Positions 17,257-25,609 of a DNA stretch of 64,000 nt are shown here, one piece after another. The notes under the pieces are model-generated. The model had not been told where the DNA came from. It ran no database searches and saw only the letters and a program-made list of their open reading frames with translations. The position numbers were made by a program, and so were the translations under genes. Origin of the DNA: Pedobacter yulinensis. Its GTDB lineage: Bacteria > Bacteroidota > Bacteroidia > Sphingobacteriales > Sphingobacteriaceae. The stretch covers positions 62,001 to 126,000 of the forward strand of contig NZ_KZ686269.1 of the NCBI RefSeq assembly GCF_003029735.1, read 5' to 3'. How positions within the stretch are numbered: position 1 is the first letter of the stretch; every line of letters begins with the position of its first letter.

Positions 17257-19125
17257 TCAAAAAATCGATATTCCTGCACTCCAGCCGATCCAGGCCTTTG
17301 TATCTTTCAATCCGAGCGTAATGGCTCTGCCGCGTTCCTGCACGTAGGCGTAACCCGGCAGCTGGCTGCGCTGGTTTGAATAATAGGCATTAAATGCCGG
17401 TCCGGCACTGACTGCCAGCCAGCTCGCCGGTTTGAAATGGAGTTTCAGATCAAAACGGTTCAGAAGATTGGTGTATTGCCATTCGCCCTGGTAAAGGTAA
17501 CGCGATGTCAATTCGGGGTGAAGGGCCAGCCGCCGCCCGAGCCCAGCGGCCTTTCCAAATCCAAATCCGAGCGCAGCAAGCGTCGGCTGCCCTGCTGCCT
17601 GCCTCCCTGCCGCCAGGATGGTATAGAACTTTTGGTTGCCGGTCTTCAAGGCCGCATTGAAGGCAATGCTCTCGTTGCTGCTGAGTTCCAGCTGGTGCAC
17701 ACCTTTCGGAACTACATTTAACAACCCGAAGCTATACCCCGAGGAGGTGTCTGCCACATTGATCAGTGCCAGCTGGAACCCGCGCAGGTGCCTGGCATAG
17801 TTGAGCAGCCCGGCTACCTGTAGGCCCCGGCCTGTGTGTGTGCTGAGGTTAGCCAGGAGCGCGAATCTTGTTCCCTTAAAATTTCGGCTCAGGTTGGCTA
17901 TACCTGCCAGTTGGGCGCCTTCGGCATCATAGGCCAAATTTCCCGCTACGCCGATCTGCATGCCGTTCACATGTTCTGAAACGTGATTGGCCAGGCCAAT
18001 TTGTATGCCCTTCACCTCTGGGGCGGTGTTGTAACCGATGCCGACCTGCATGCCTTTTAGACCATTGCCAGCCTGGCTGTAAAGACCACCAAGTTGGAAA
18101 CCCTGTACGGCGCCGCGAACGCGGTTGGCGCCGAGTGCGATCTGTACTCCAGACACATCGCCCCGGACCTGGTTGTAAAAGCCGCCAACCTGCATACCCT
18201 GAACCTGTCCGCCAACAATGTTGAAACCTCCGGCTACCTGCAACCAGCGCACGTTGCCTTTGCTGATGTTGAACCCAAGCCCCACTTCCAGGCCGTCAAC
18301 GCCCGCGGTATACCCGCCCGTTGCGTTGATCGAAAACTTGTTGACCACCTGGCCGCTCAGGGCACCGTGCGAGCTCAGGCCCGGACTGAGCGAGGCCTGA
18401 AAGGGCGCCCGGGCAATGATGCTGCCGATGTTAATGCCCTGAATGCGCTGCCGGGAAGTAATGAACCAGCGCCCGATGATGGTATTTTCGATCCCGTTTT
18501 GTTCATCGCCCTGCCGGTAAGCAAACGCCAGGTCTGCAGAACGGTTGGGATTGCTGCCATTTACAGTAACTTCAGACAAAAAATGGGTGCTCAGGTCGCG
18601 GTAATTCTCTTTGCTGATCGTGAGTTCGATCGACCCTGGATTATTCTTCAGCCGCAGGCTGAAAAAGCCGTTTGCGTCTGTCAATGTAGATTGAAGGAGT
18701 GTTTTTTCATAAACGCTGGCATTGAGCAGGGGCTTGCCGCTCACCTTGTCGACCACTTGCCCGATAACCAGGTAACTTTCGGCGTTGCCCGATGACTCGC
18801 GCACGTTTAGTGAAAGACGCAGCGGTGCATACCGGATGACCACAAATTCATGTGCCGTTCTGTACTCGTACCTGTTATCTAGCAACCGGTCAAGCGCCTC
18901 TTCGACCGTTATTTGCCTGGCATGAAGGTTTACCAGACTGTCTGCCGGCAGGATGCTGCTGTTGTAGGAAAACCTGAAACCGCCCTGCAGTTCGATTTGC
19001 CGGAGCACCGATGCAAGTGGCTGCCGCTCTGACTGCAGGCTGATCTTCCTGCCGAGCAGGGTCTGCGCAAAGGCACCGGCAGATAAGGTGGAGAAAAACA
19101 GAATAAAAAAGTACCGTCTGCCCAT
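17257..19125 (-). CDS. STN + CarboxypepD_reg protein with LA_2272-like surface repeats
   Basis: A 622-aa exported protein. Seen: a signal peptide (1-20), an STN domain (about 24-98: QRPLASVLRQIEL... is typical), a CarboxypepD_reg-like domain (about 118-190), then about a dozen 15-residue repeats with consensus xGxQ(V/I)GxxxN (about 255-480), resembling the LA_2272/LA_2273 surface repeat, and a C-terminal strand-rich part. There is no TonB plug or receptor barrel. Its start codon shares one base with the FecR stop codon (TAATG), so it is translationally coupled to the sigma/FecR pair. By analogy the STN domain signals to FecR (inference). Ligand unknown. Confidence 0.85.
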   Translation of the reverse strand: MGRRYFFILFFSTLSAGAFAQTLLGRKISLQSERQPLASVLRQIELQGGFRFSYNSSILPADSLVNLHARQITVEEALDRLLDNRYEYRTAHEFVVIRYAPLRLSLNVRESSGNAESYLVIGQVVDKVSGKPLLNASVYEKTLLQSTLTDANGFFSLRLKNNPGSIELTISKENYRDLSTHFLSEVTVNGSNPNRSADLAFAYRQGDEQNGIENTIIGRWFITSRQRIQGINIGSIIARAPFQASLSPGLSSHGALSGQVVNKFSINATGGYTAGVDGLEVGLGFNISKGNVRWLQVAGGFNIVGGQVQGMQVGGFYNQVRGDVSGVQIALGANRVRGAVQGFQLGGLYSQAGNGLKGMQVGIGYNTAPEVKGIQIGLANHVSEHVNGMQIGVAGNLAYDAEGAQLAGIANLSRNFKGTRFALLANLSTHTGRGLQVAGLLNYARHLRGFQLALINVADTSSGYSFGLLNVVPKGVHQLELSSNESIAFNAALKTGNQKFYTILAAGRQAAGQPTLAALGFGFGKAAGLGRRLALHPELTSRYLYQGEWQYTNLLNRFDLKLHFKPASWLAVSAGPAFNAYYSNQRSQLPGYAYVQERGRAITLGLKDTKAWIGWSAGISIF

Positions 19126-20093
19126 TATCTGAGAATAATTTGTTCGCCGCGGTGCTCGATCAGGAGGTTGAAGGTCTCAGAAATGATGCTCAACACTTCT
19201 GTAAGGCTTTCATCATGAAAAGTTGTGCTGATGCGCAGCTTTTCGAGCCCGGGCCGGCCGAGTATGATTTCTGAACCGAACTTTTCGTTCAGCACCGGCA
19301 CGAGTTCGCCCAGCGGTGTCTGGTCACAGACAATTCTGCCGTTTACATAGTAGTCGTACAATGTGCTGACCGTTTTAACCTTGTTAAACGCTGGTTTGCT
19401 GGCCGTAACACTTGTTTTCTCACCCGCCCGGAGCGAAACAGCATGTTTGCTGCGGCTCACTTCCACTTCTCCGCTGGCCACCGTGACCGTTGTTTCGCCC
19501 TGGCGGCTTCTTACGTTAAAGGCAGTGCCGACGACCCGTATGCGTACATCATTGACTGTGATGATAAAAGGCTTGCTTTTGTCGGGGCTGACATTAAAAA
19601 ATGCTTCGCCCTGCAATTCCACTTTCCTGGTGCCGCCGGTAAAGCGCTTGGGGTAAGACAATGCAGAGTATTTATTGAGCGTCGCGAATGAACCGTCGGG
19701 CAGCGTGTCCCTTTGAATTTGTGCGGTCGTGCTGATGCGCACCTCTGCCGTGCTGAACAGGCTATAGGCAAGCCAGGCGCCGCCGCAGAGCAGGAGAAGG
19801 GCTGCGGCAATGCGAAGGGTACGGCGAAAGGTATGCTGCCGGTTAACTGTCCGCTGTCCGGCCCTTTGTTCCAGACGCTGGTTCAGCCTGGCAAGTGCTG
19901 CATGGGCATCGAGCGTATCGTCGGTCTGGAGACGGCTGTTTTCCAGGATGATCCTGACATGTTCCAGCTGCTTGGCATGCTCATGATTTTCGTGCAACCA
20001 GGCATTTACCAGGCTGCGTTCTTCGCTGTCTGCCTCATTGAGCAGGTACTTGACAAGCAGGTCATCATTAATGGGTTGATTTTTCATGGTCAT
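19125..20093 (-). CDS. FecR-family anti-sigma factor
   Basis: A 322-aa inner-membrane sigma regulator. Seen: the N-terminal cytoplasmic segment with DDLLVKYLLNEADSEERSLV (about 8-27), one membrane segment (about 90-110, AAALLLLCGGAWLAYSLF), the FecR domain (about 115-215, with LPDGSFATLNKYSALSYP) and a C-terminal DUF4974 domain (about 250-322). Its start overlaps the sigma gene by 4 nt and its stop overlaps the next gene by 1 nt, so the three are strictly coupled. Confidence 0.95.
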   Translation of the reverse strand: MTMKNQPINDDLLVKYLLNEADSEERSLVNAWLHENHEHAKQLEHVRIILENSRLQTDDTLDAHAALARLNQRLEQRAGQRTVNRQHTFRRTLRIAAALLLLCGGAWLAYSLFSTAEVRISTTAQIQRDTLPDGSFATLNKYSALSYPKRFTGGTRKVELQGEAFFNVSPDKSKPFIITVNDVRIRVVGTAFNVRSRQGETTVTVASGEVEVSRSKHAVSLRAGEKTSVTASKPAFNKVKTVSTLYDYYVNGRIVCDQTPLGELVPVLNEKFGSEIILGRPGLEKLRISTTFHDESLTEVLSIISETFNLLIEHRGEQIILR

Positions 20094-20746
20094 AAGCGGT
20101 CAAATAACAAAGCGAAGATCAGGGGTAAAAAGTCGGCCAGTTTAACGCGAAGCACGCGCAGGGCCTTTCCCATCTGGTTTTCGACGGTCTTTACCGAGAT
20201 GTTCAGGCTGGCGGCAATTTCATGGTAACGCAGCTGTTCCAGGCGGCTTAGTTTAAAGACCTCACGGCATTTTTCGGGCAGGGCCTCGATGGCCATTTGC
20301 AGGTGGCGCTGCAGCTCGGCCGCATGCAGGTCCTGGTCAAGACTGGCCGATTCCGCTTCGGCACCTGCCCGGTGCAGTTGAAACGCTTCCCGTACCTTTT
20401 GGTGTTTCAGGCTGTTCAGGCATTCGTTGTGCACGGAACGGTACAGGAATGACTTCAGGTAGCCTCCGGTTTTCAGCTGGCTGCGGCGTTCCCAGATGCG
20501 GCAAAAAACATTTTGTACGGCCTCTTCGGCCGCGTCATGATCGCGGAGCATTTTCATGGCGTAGGCATGCAGGTGTTTATAAAAATCCAGGAACACCTGG
20601 TCGAAAACGTTTTTCTGACCGTTCCTGATTTGTTCTATGCGGGTTTGTTCGTCGTCCTGCACCGTATTGATGGCTCTTGGTTCGCAAAGATACAGGCTTT
20701 CGCCGATTTTACCGGCCCCGCTGCTGTGTGTGCAGGCAGTAGTCAT
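20090..20746 (-). CDS. ECF sigma factor, FecI-like
   Basis: A 218-aa sigma-70 factor. Region 2 (about 45-110) has HDAAEEAVQNVFCRIWERR; region 4 (about 150-205) has LPEKCREVFKLSRLEQLRYH and SVKTVENQMGKALRVL. The first 30 residues are unusual (MTTACTHSSGAG...), and the true start may be further in. It has a 4-nt overlap with FecR and lies 10 nt after a small gene, as the fifth cistron of a seven-gene operon. Having a sigma factor late in an operon of metabolic genes is unusual. Confidence 0.93.
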   Translation of the reverse strand: MTTACTHSSGAGKIGESLYLCEPRAINTVQDDEQTRIEQIRNGQKNVFDQVFLDFYKHLHAYAMKMLRDHDAAEEAVQNVFCRIWERRSQLKTGGYLKSFLYRSVHNECLNSLKHQKVREAFQLHRAGAEAESASLDQDLHAAELQRHLQMAIEALPEKCREVFKLSRLEQLRYHEIAASLNISVKTVENQMGKALRVLRVKLADFLPLIFALLFDRL

Positions 20747-20756
20747 ACAGTTCAGT

Positions 20757-21041
20757 TCAGTAAGCGAAAATGAGTGCCGGTGGTTCAGGGTCGATCAGTT
20801 TGTGCCTGACCAACAGTTTCATGCAGGTATGCGCAGGCTCCAGCCCGGTTTCCAGCTCCATGTCGAAGCGCAGGCGTCCACAGCTGACCAGGCAGCTGCT
20901 GTCGGCACCGACCTTGAAACTAAGCTTCCTCCCGGGAAGCGAAACCACGATCGTATCATGAACATGACTGATCCTGCAATGCCCGCCGAAAAGCTGTCTC
21001 AGGCTTGTCAATAGCCGGTAGGTAGAAAATGAAAATTGCAT
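20757..21041 (-). CDS. Small protein of unknown function, coupled to SDR gene
   Basis: A 94-aa protein not assignable to any family I know. It has a basic N-terminus, a strand-like middle (HDTIVVSLPGRKLSFKVGA), two Cys in SSCLVSCGRL and no signal peptide. Its reality is supported by position: its ATG shares a base with the SDR stop (TGATG) and its end is 10 nt before the sigma gene. It might act between the enzymes and the sigma factor, but nothing in the sequence shows this. Confidence 0.6.
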   Translation of the reverse strand: MQFSFSTYRLLTSLRQLFGGHCRISHVHDTIVVSLPGRKLSFKVGADSSCLVSCGRLRFDMELETGLEPAHTCMKLLVRHKLIDPEPPALIFAY

Positions 21042-21838
21042 CAGTTGTGTTGTTTTAAAATGACCTTAAGTTTTTGCCTGATGATCAGTTTCTTTATACC
21101 TCCGGGCAACAGGTGGTCCAGCAGCAGCATGACGCGGTTGAGCATGCCGGGCACCACCTCTTTCCTGCCTTTCAGCAAGCCCCGAATGGCTTCGCGCGCC
21201 ACGGTCTCGGGTTCGAGGATGCTGGCTGCCGAAAGTCCCTTCAGGCTGTGGTTAAGCACCAGCAGCTCGGGTTTGGTATTGATGCCGCCGGGACTAAGCA
21301 GGGTTACCTGCACACCGGAGCCCGAAAGCTCGAGCTGCAGCGACCGTGTAAAGTAACTGATGAACGATTTGGTTGCGCCATATACCTGTTTTTTTGGTAC
21401 AACAAACTGACCGCCGAGGCTGCCCACATTGAGCAGATAGGCTTTAGCCGGGCGCTGCCGCTGCTCCAGGAACAGCCGGGTAAGCAGGACCGTCCCTGTA
21501 ATGTTCAGGTCGATCTGCGTTTTGTAAAAACTGAGCGGCTTGTCGGCAAACCAGGACCAGTTGCCCAGCCCCGCGTTGTTAATCAGCATGTCGACGCTGA
21601 CGCCCAGTGCCGACAGCCCTTCAAAAATGGCTTCGCAGTTCTTAGCAACGGTCAGATCGGTTTCATAAACGTAAACCTGTACATTAAAATTGATGCGGAT
21701 AAACCGGGACAGGTCAGGCAGTCCGGTATCCGGAAGGGCTACGAGCACGAGGTTCATTCCCCGGCCTGCGAGCTCGAAGGCGAAAGATTTACCCAGGCCT
21801 TCGCTTGCCCCGGTAACCATGGCTGTTTGTCTGATCAT
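21041..21838 (-). CDS. SDR-family NAD(P)-dependent oxidoreductase
   Basis: A 265-aa short-chain dehydrogenase. Cofactor site TGASEGLG (about 9-16), DLT, NNAG, catalytic Ser in LNVGSLGG, YGATKS with the Tyr-Lys pair, then SPGG. The C-terminal tail (LLDHLLPGGIKKLIIRQK) is basic/amphipathic and could touch a membrane. It overlaps the upstream epimerase gene by 4 nt (ATGA). The substrate is unknown; relatives act on acyl or keto-lipid groups. Confidence 0.9.
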   Translation of the reverse strand: MIRQTAMVTGASEGLGKSFAFELAGRGMNLVLVALPDTGLPDLSRFIRINFNVQVYVYETDLTVAKNCEAIFEGLSALGVSVDMLINNAGLGNWSWFADKPLSFYKTQIDLNITGTVLLTRLFLEQRQRPAKAYLLNVGSLGGQFVVPKKQVYGATKSFISYFTRSLQLELSGSGVQVTLLSPGGINTKPELLVLNHSLKGLSAASILEPETVAREAIRGLLKGRKEVVPGMLNRVMLLLDHLLPGGIKKLIIRQKLKVILKQHN

Positions 21839-22836
21839 TTCTGGTGTTTTTTAAGGTCTTCTATTGTATTTTTTAATCCCTCAGAGAAGGGAGTGATGTG
21901 GTAGCCCAGCTCCCTGATGGCTTTCCTGCTGCTGTACTTTTGGTCTTTGCTTAGCCGGTCTGCGAATTCAGGAAGGAAAACCGGGGGCAGTCCGGTCATT
22001 TTCGTTTTGAACCATTCAAACCAGCTGTAGGCCTTGATAACCGGCAACGGTACCCGGAACAGCCGGTGCGTATGGCCGGAGAGTGCGCTGAGCCTGGCGA
22101 AAAAATCGTTGAAACTGATGTCCTCACCACCCAGGATATACCTTTCACCATTTTTCCCTGATCGCATGGCGGCCAGGTGACCCTGAACCACATCGTCCAG
22201 GTAAGCGTAATTGGCAACCTGTTCGCCGCTCCCGGGTATAAGGCGCCATTTGCCACGCAGGTAACCGCTGATCATTTTTCCGACTGTGTTGCTGTCTGTA
22301 ACAGGCCCTTCGCCAAAGACCCTCGAGGGGTTCACGGTAATGACCTCCGGCAGGCCCTGGCCGGCAAATCTCCTGATTTCCAGTTCTGCCAGGTGTTTTG
22401 TCCGCTCGTAGTGTATCGGAAAGCCGCCTATCCGCGGGTCGTTTTCGCTCATCGGGTATTTCACTGTCGGGCCCCACACGCCGCAGGTCGATGTGTAAAC
22501 CAGGCGCCTGATCCCGGCGGTCCGGGCTGTTTCCAGCACATTCCTGGTGCCGATCACGTTCGCCTGGTAAAAGTCATCCGGATTTTTGCACCACATTTTG
22601 GCCAGGGCGGCTGTATGATAGGCCTGTTCGCATCCCTGCATGGCGACGAGGAGGCTGTCTTTATCTAACATGTCGCCTTTAAAATACCTGATGTTGCCGT
22701 GCCTGGTGAGGTAGGGATGCTGAACGTCGCGGCAGAGGGCGTGAACAATAAAACCGCGTTTGGCCAATTCCAGACAAAGGCTGCGCCCGATGAATCCGCT
22801 GGCGCCGCTCACAAATACGTGCGTTTGATTTTCCAT
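21835..22836 (-). CDS. NAD-dependent epimerase/dehydratase family protein (dihydroflavonol-reductase-like)
   Basis: A 333-aa extended SDR. Cofactor motif SGASGFIG (about 9-16), TSTCGVWG with the active-site Ser/Thr, HYERTKHLAE with the Tyr-Lys pair, NPSRVFGEGP, and YLDDVVQGHL. It resembles the dihydroflavonol-4-reductase / HpnA branch that acts on sugars or isoprenoid-linked substrates. Its start at 22836 lies 1 nt past the stop codon of the DUF6134 gene; the product is presumably cytoplasmic. Confidence 0.9.
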   Translation of the reverse strand: MENQTHVFVSGASGFIGRSLCLELAKRGFIVHALCRDVQHPYLTRHGNIRYFKGDMLDKDSLLVAMQGCEQAYHTAALAKMWCKNPDDFYQANVIGTRNVLETARTAGIRRLVYTSTCGVWGPTVKYPMSENDPRIGGFPIHYERTKHLAELEIRRFAGQGLPEVITVNPSRVFGEGPVTDSNTVGKMISGYLRGKWRLIPGSGEQVANYAYLDDVVQGHLAAMRSGKNGERYILGGEDISFNDFFARLSALSGHTHRLFRVPLPVIKAYSWFEWFKTKMTGLPPVFLPEFADRLSKDQKYSSRKAIRELGYHITPFSEGLKNTIEDLKKHQK

Positions 22837-22837
22837 A

Positions 22838-23530
22838 TTAGGCAGCGGCAAGTTCCATGCGGATGCTGTACATGCTGTGGTGAACATCTACGCGGCTGCA
22901 AACGCCGTTTTCAAAATAATAGTCATTGTAGTTGCCGTCAGGAAGTTTAATGCGGTAACTGTGCAGGCCGGTCCTGGTGATATCTAAAAATTGCTGGTGG
23001 TTGTCTGAATACACCTGTTTAATATTGACCGGCTCTTTACAATAGAGCAGCATCATGTTATACGAAATGGGCGACCGCAGTACACCGGCCTTTTCGTCAG
23101 CAATGGTTCTGTAGCCGCCACCGCATAACCAGGTCTTTTTATTTGCTTTTTCCTTGCCGTTAACGGTGCGTACCACGCTTGAACTGAGCAACCTGCCTTT
23201 GCTGAAATGGGAAAGGTCAGTTGTGTTGACATTGATCTTAAATAATAGCCGGGTGCTGATCTTAGACACCATTTTAAGGTGCAGATCGTCGCCGCTGACC
23301 GTCTTTGCGACCTGCATGGTTCCGATCTGCGACCCATTGTACATGACGCGGTATACCGCCATGTTGTCCTGGGCAGAAACGACCGGGCACAGCAACATCA
23401 AAAAGATGAGCGGCATGACGCTCTTTTTGAGAAACGGTAATTCGGGAAGCGCTGGCGGTGTCATGTTTCGCCTGAGCAGGGCCGGACAAATAAATTTTTT
23501 GTACAGCCAGATTAAAAGTGCTGGAATCAT
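22838..23530 (-). CDS. DUF6134-family exported protein
   Basis: First gene of the seven-gene operon. Up to 230 aa; a start at 23464 (MTPPALPEL) gives a normal signal peptide with KK then MPLIFLMLLCPVVSA, while the outer start at 23530 adds a second hydrophobic stretch. The mature part is strand-rich (AVYRVMYNGSQIGTMQV, DLHLKMVSKISTRLLFKINV, YRIKLPDGNYNDYYFENGVC) and matches DUF6134, a periplasmic relative of DUF3108. Function unknown. Its end is 1 nt before the epimerase start. A perfect 8-bp hairpin lies 48 nt upstream. Confidence 0.75.
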   Translation of the reverse strand: MIPALLIWLYKKFICPALLRRNMTPPALPELPFLKKSVMPLIFLMLLCPVVSAQDNMAVYRVMYNGSQIGTMQVAKTVSGDDLHLKMVSKISTRLLFKINVNTTDLSHFSKGRLLSSSVVRTVNGKEKANKKTWLCGGGYRTIADEKAGVLRSPISYNMMLLYCKEPVNIKQVYSDNHQQFLDITRTGLHSYRIKLPDGNYNDYYFENGVCSRVDVHHSMYSIRMELAAA

Positions 23531-23577
23531 AAGGCTTTGGTATGTGTGTTAAAAGCTGTTATGATCCTAATACAACA

Positions 23578-23598
23578 CATGGGGGCTATACCCCCATG
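23578..23598. repeat. Perfect hairpin upstream of the DUF6134 operon
   Basis: CATGGGGG / CCCCCATG with a 5-nt loop (CTATA). No T-run follows it on the minus strand, so it is a poor terminator for the sigma gene at 23647. It could be an operator or leader structure of the operon that begins at 23530 or 23464. Confidence 0.5.
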
Positions 23599-23646
23599 CG
23601 CAAAAAATAAAAAAATGAAAATTAAAAACTAGACGCAGACGGCTGC

Positions 23647-24174
23647 TCAGGCGCTTCTTTTCCGGTAGGTGTCGCTGTACATGCGCAATTTGCTTTTTAA
23701 CTGCTGCCTGGCCATAAAAATGCGGGTTTTTACGGTTCCGATCGGAATACGCAGTTCTTCGGCAATTTCATGGTATTTGTAACCCTCAAAATACCGGAGA
23801 AAAGGAACCCGGTATTCTTCAGGAAGTGAACCAAGGGCTGTCTGAATGTCGCCAGACATAAACTTATTCTCAGCCAGGTTGTTGCTGGCACTGGTTCGCA
23901 GCTGCTGGGAAGAGAGGTCTTCATTCACCTCGATTACTGACGTCCACTTGCTTTTGCTGCGGTAGTCATTAATAAAGGTATTGCGCAGGATCGTATATAG
24001 CCAGGCCTTCAGGTTGGTGCCCTCTTTATACAAATTGGCATAACGAAGCGCTTTCAGCATGGTCTCCTGCAAGAGATCTTCGGCGTCATCGAGATTGTGG
24101 GTAAACCGGAGCGCATAATTTCTGAGGGCAGTTCGGTAACTGCAGATCGATGTTTCGAGGGAGATTGAATTCAT
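23647..24174 (-). CDS. Orphan ECF sigma factor (paralogue B)
   Basis: A 175-aa sigma-70 factor. Region 2 [20 protein letters not shown] and NLKAWLYTILRNTFINDYR; region 4 [20 protein letters not shown] and IGTVKTRIFMARQQLK. Closely similar to the sigma at 7698-8243 and, like it, without an adjacent anti-sigma gene. The two presumably arose by duplication and may have overlapping regulons. No protein-coding neighbour is clearly co-transcribed. Confidence 0.93.
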   Translation of the reverse strand: MNSISLETSICSYRTALRNYALRFTHNLDDAEDLLQETMLKALRYANLYKEGTNLKAWLYTILRNTFINDYRSKSKWTSVIEVNEDLSSQQLRTSASNNLAENKFMSGDIQTALGSLPEEYRVPFLRYFEGYKYHEIAEELRIPIGTVKTRIFMARQQLKSKLRMYSDTYRKRSA

Positions 24175-24324
24175 GGTAATGTGCTTTAGGTTTTTAAATC
24201 AATAATTCAATGCAAGGTTTCATTACGCGTGTACTCCGGCTTGGAAGAACCTGACCAATTTGGCCGGCCAGTTCATCAAAAGGGTCTCTGTTTTCCACAG
24301 GTTAACACAGCGTATAAGAACTTA

Positions 24325-24423
24325 GAGCGTTGAGTGTGTGTAAGAACACGAGTGCCTTGAGAGCGTGAAGAGCGTTGAGAGCGTGAAGAGCGTGAAGAGC
24401 GTTGAGTGCGTCGAGAGCGTTAA
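24325..24423. repeat. 9-nt tandem repeat array (11 units)
   Basis: Eleven head-to-tail 9-nt units with consensus GAGCGTKRA; the units from 24361 on are near-identical (GAGCGTGAA / GAGCGTTGA) and those at 24334-24360 are degenerate. It lies in the 510-nt gap between an ECF sigma gene and map. A DnaA-box-like TTTTCCACA sits at 24291. The minus-strand open frame through it only mirrors the 9-nt period and is not taken as a gene. Nothing else is seen in the gap. Confidence 0.85.
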
Positions 24424-24685
24424 CCGCGCAGAGAATCTGTTGATGCGCTTTCGACGTCTGATCAGCCGGGCATATTGAGGGCCACCGGCCGTGCGGTATA
24501 AATCGTTTACTGTTTCAGGAACTTCAGAACGGAGCTGAACCCGGTAAAGCGGGCAAATTGCACCCTGTAGCGATCCCCGGGGATATAGGCTGAACAAACA
24601 CGTGCAGTGAATGTTTGAATTTTTTTTTGCTTTTGCCGGCCGGTTTTTTACTATAATAACGCTGCGGTTTGCTACATTGATATGA

Positions 24686-25453
24686 TTACCAGGAAGAAAA
24701 TCCGTTTGCAGCGGTGAGGATCAGTGGCGGCTGCTCGCGGTTAACGAGAATGGTATGTTCGAACTGCGCCACATAGCCGCCGCGGTTGCCCAACAGGGTC
24801 CAGTCATCGGCAGCGGTTTCTGCCAGGGTTGAACGGGTGGAGATAAAGGTTTCGACCGCCACAACCATATTCTTCGCATACCGGTCCTGGTTATGACGTT
24901 CGTAGTAGTTTTCAACGCTGGGCTTTTCGTGAAGGCGGCGGCCAATGCCATGACCGGTCAGGTTGCGAATAACTGTGTAGCCGAGTTTTGCGGCGTGCTG
25001 CTGGATGAACCGGCCCGTCTCATTTACGCGCTGCCCACTTCTGATGCGATCAATCGCAGCCAGCAGAATCGTACGGGAGGCCTGCAACAGCGGCAAATGC
25101 CCGTTCCGGTCGCGGCCAATAACAAAGGAACCGCCGTTGTCGGCCCAGAACCCGTTCAGCTCGGCCGAAACGTCAATGTTGATCAGGTCACCTTCTTTCA
25201 GGATGCGGTCTGCAGCGGGCAGGCCGTGTGCCACTTCTTCATTCATGCTGATGCAGGTTGCGCCCGGAAACCCGTATGTTTCTTTGGGCGCAGACCTGGC
25301 CCCGCGTGCTTTGAGCAGCGCTTCGCCGTGGGCGTCCAGTTCGAGGGTACTCATCCCCGCCCGGGCAAATTGTTTCATGGCATGGAGCGTCTCGGCCACA
25401 GCCGCTGCCGCGGCGGCAATGCCCTTCATTTCGTCTTCGTTAGATACTGACAT
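24686..25453 (-). CDS. map: Methionine aminopeptidase, type I
   Basis: Removes the N-terminal Met from nascent proteins; cytoplasmic, 255 aa. All five metal ligands are visible: Asp in INIDVSA, Asp in GFWADNGG, His in TGHGIG, Glu in VVAVETF and Glu in AQFEHT. Start at 25453 (MSVSNEDEMKG) fits the family. It is not in the usual ribosomal-protein operon context (secY-map-infA), so this is probably an additional copy rather than the essential one (inference). Confidence 0.94.
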   Translation of the reverse strand: MSVSNEDEMKGIAAAAAAVAETLHAMKQFARAGMSTLELDAHGEALLKARGARSAPKETYGFPGATCISMNEEVAHGLPAADRILKEGDLINIDVSAELNGFWADNGGSFVIGRDRNGHLPLLQASRTILLAAIDRIRSGQRVNETGRFIQQHAAKLGYTVIRNLTGHGIGRRLHEKPSVENYYERHNQDRYAKNMVVAVETFISTRSTLAETAADDWTLLGNRGGYVAQFEHTILVNREQPPLILTAANGFSSW

Positions 25454-25609
25454 AATCAGGTGCAAATATCGTCTGCTGGCTGTCTGAATGTATTGGATGT
25501 TTTCGACATCGGCAGTGCCCTGATCAGAAAAAAAAATCTGCTTAAACATTTAAGTAGCTTGGAAACGCATTTTTTTGTATTTTTAGAACACAAACCAAAA
25601 TCCCCAACA

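Noticed and set aside
24325..24423. CRISPR-like array
   Set aside because: Units are 9 nt and contiguous with no spacers; no cas genes in the window.
24291..24423. Replication origin (iterons plus DnaA box)
   Set aside because: Only one relaxed DnaA-box match and no dnaA, dnaN, parAB or rep gene nearby; kept only as a repeat observation.
24322..24597. Minus-strand 91-codon frame with TLS/TLF repeats
   Set aside because: The repeat pattern simply mirrors the 9-nt DNA array; no family or start signal.
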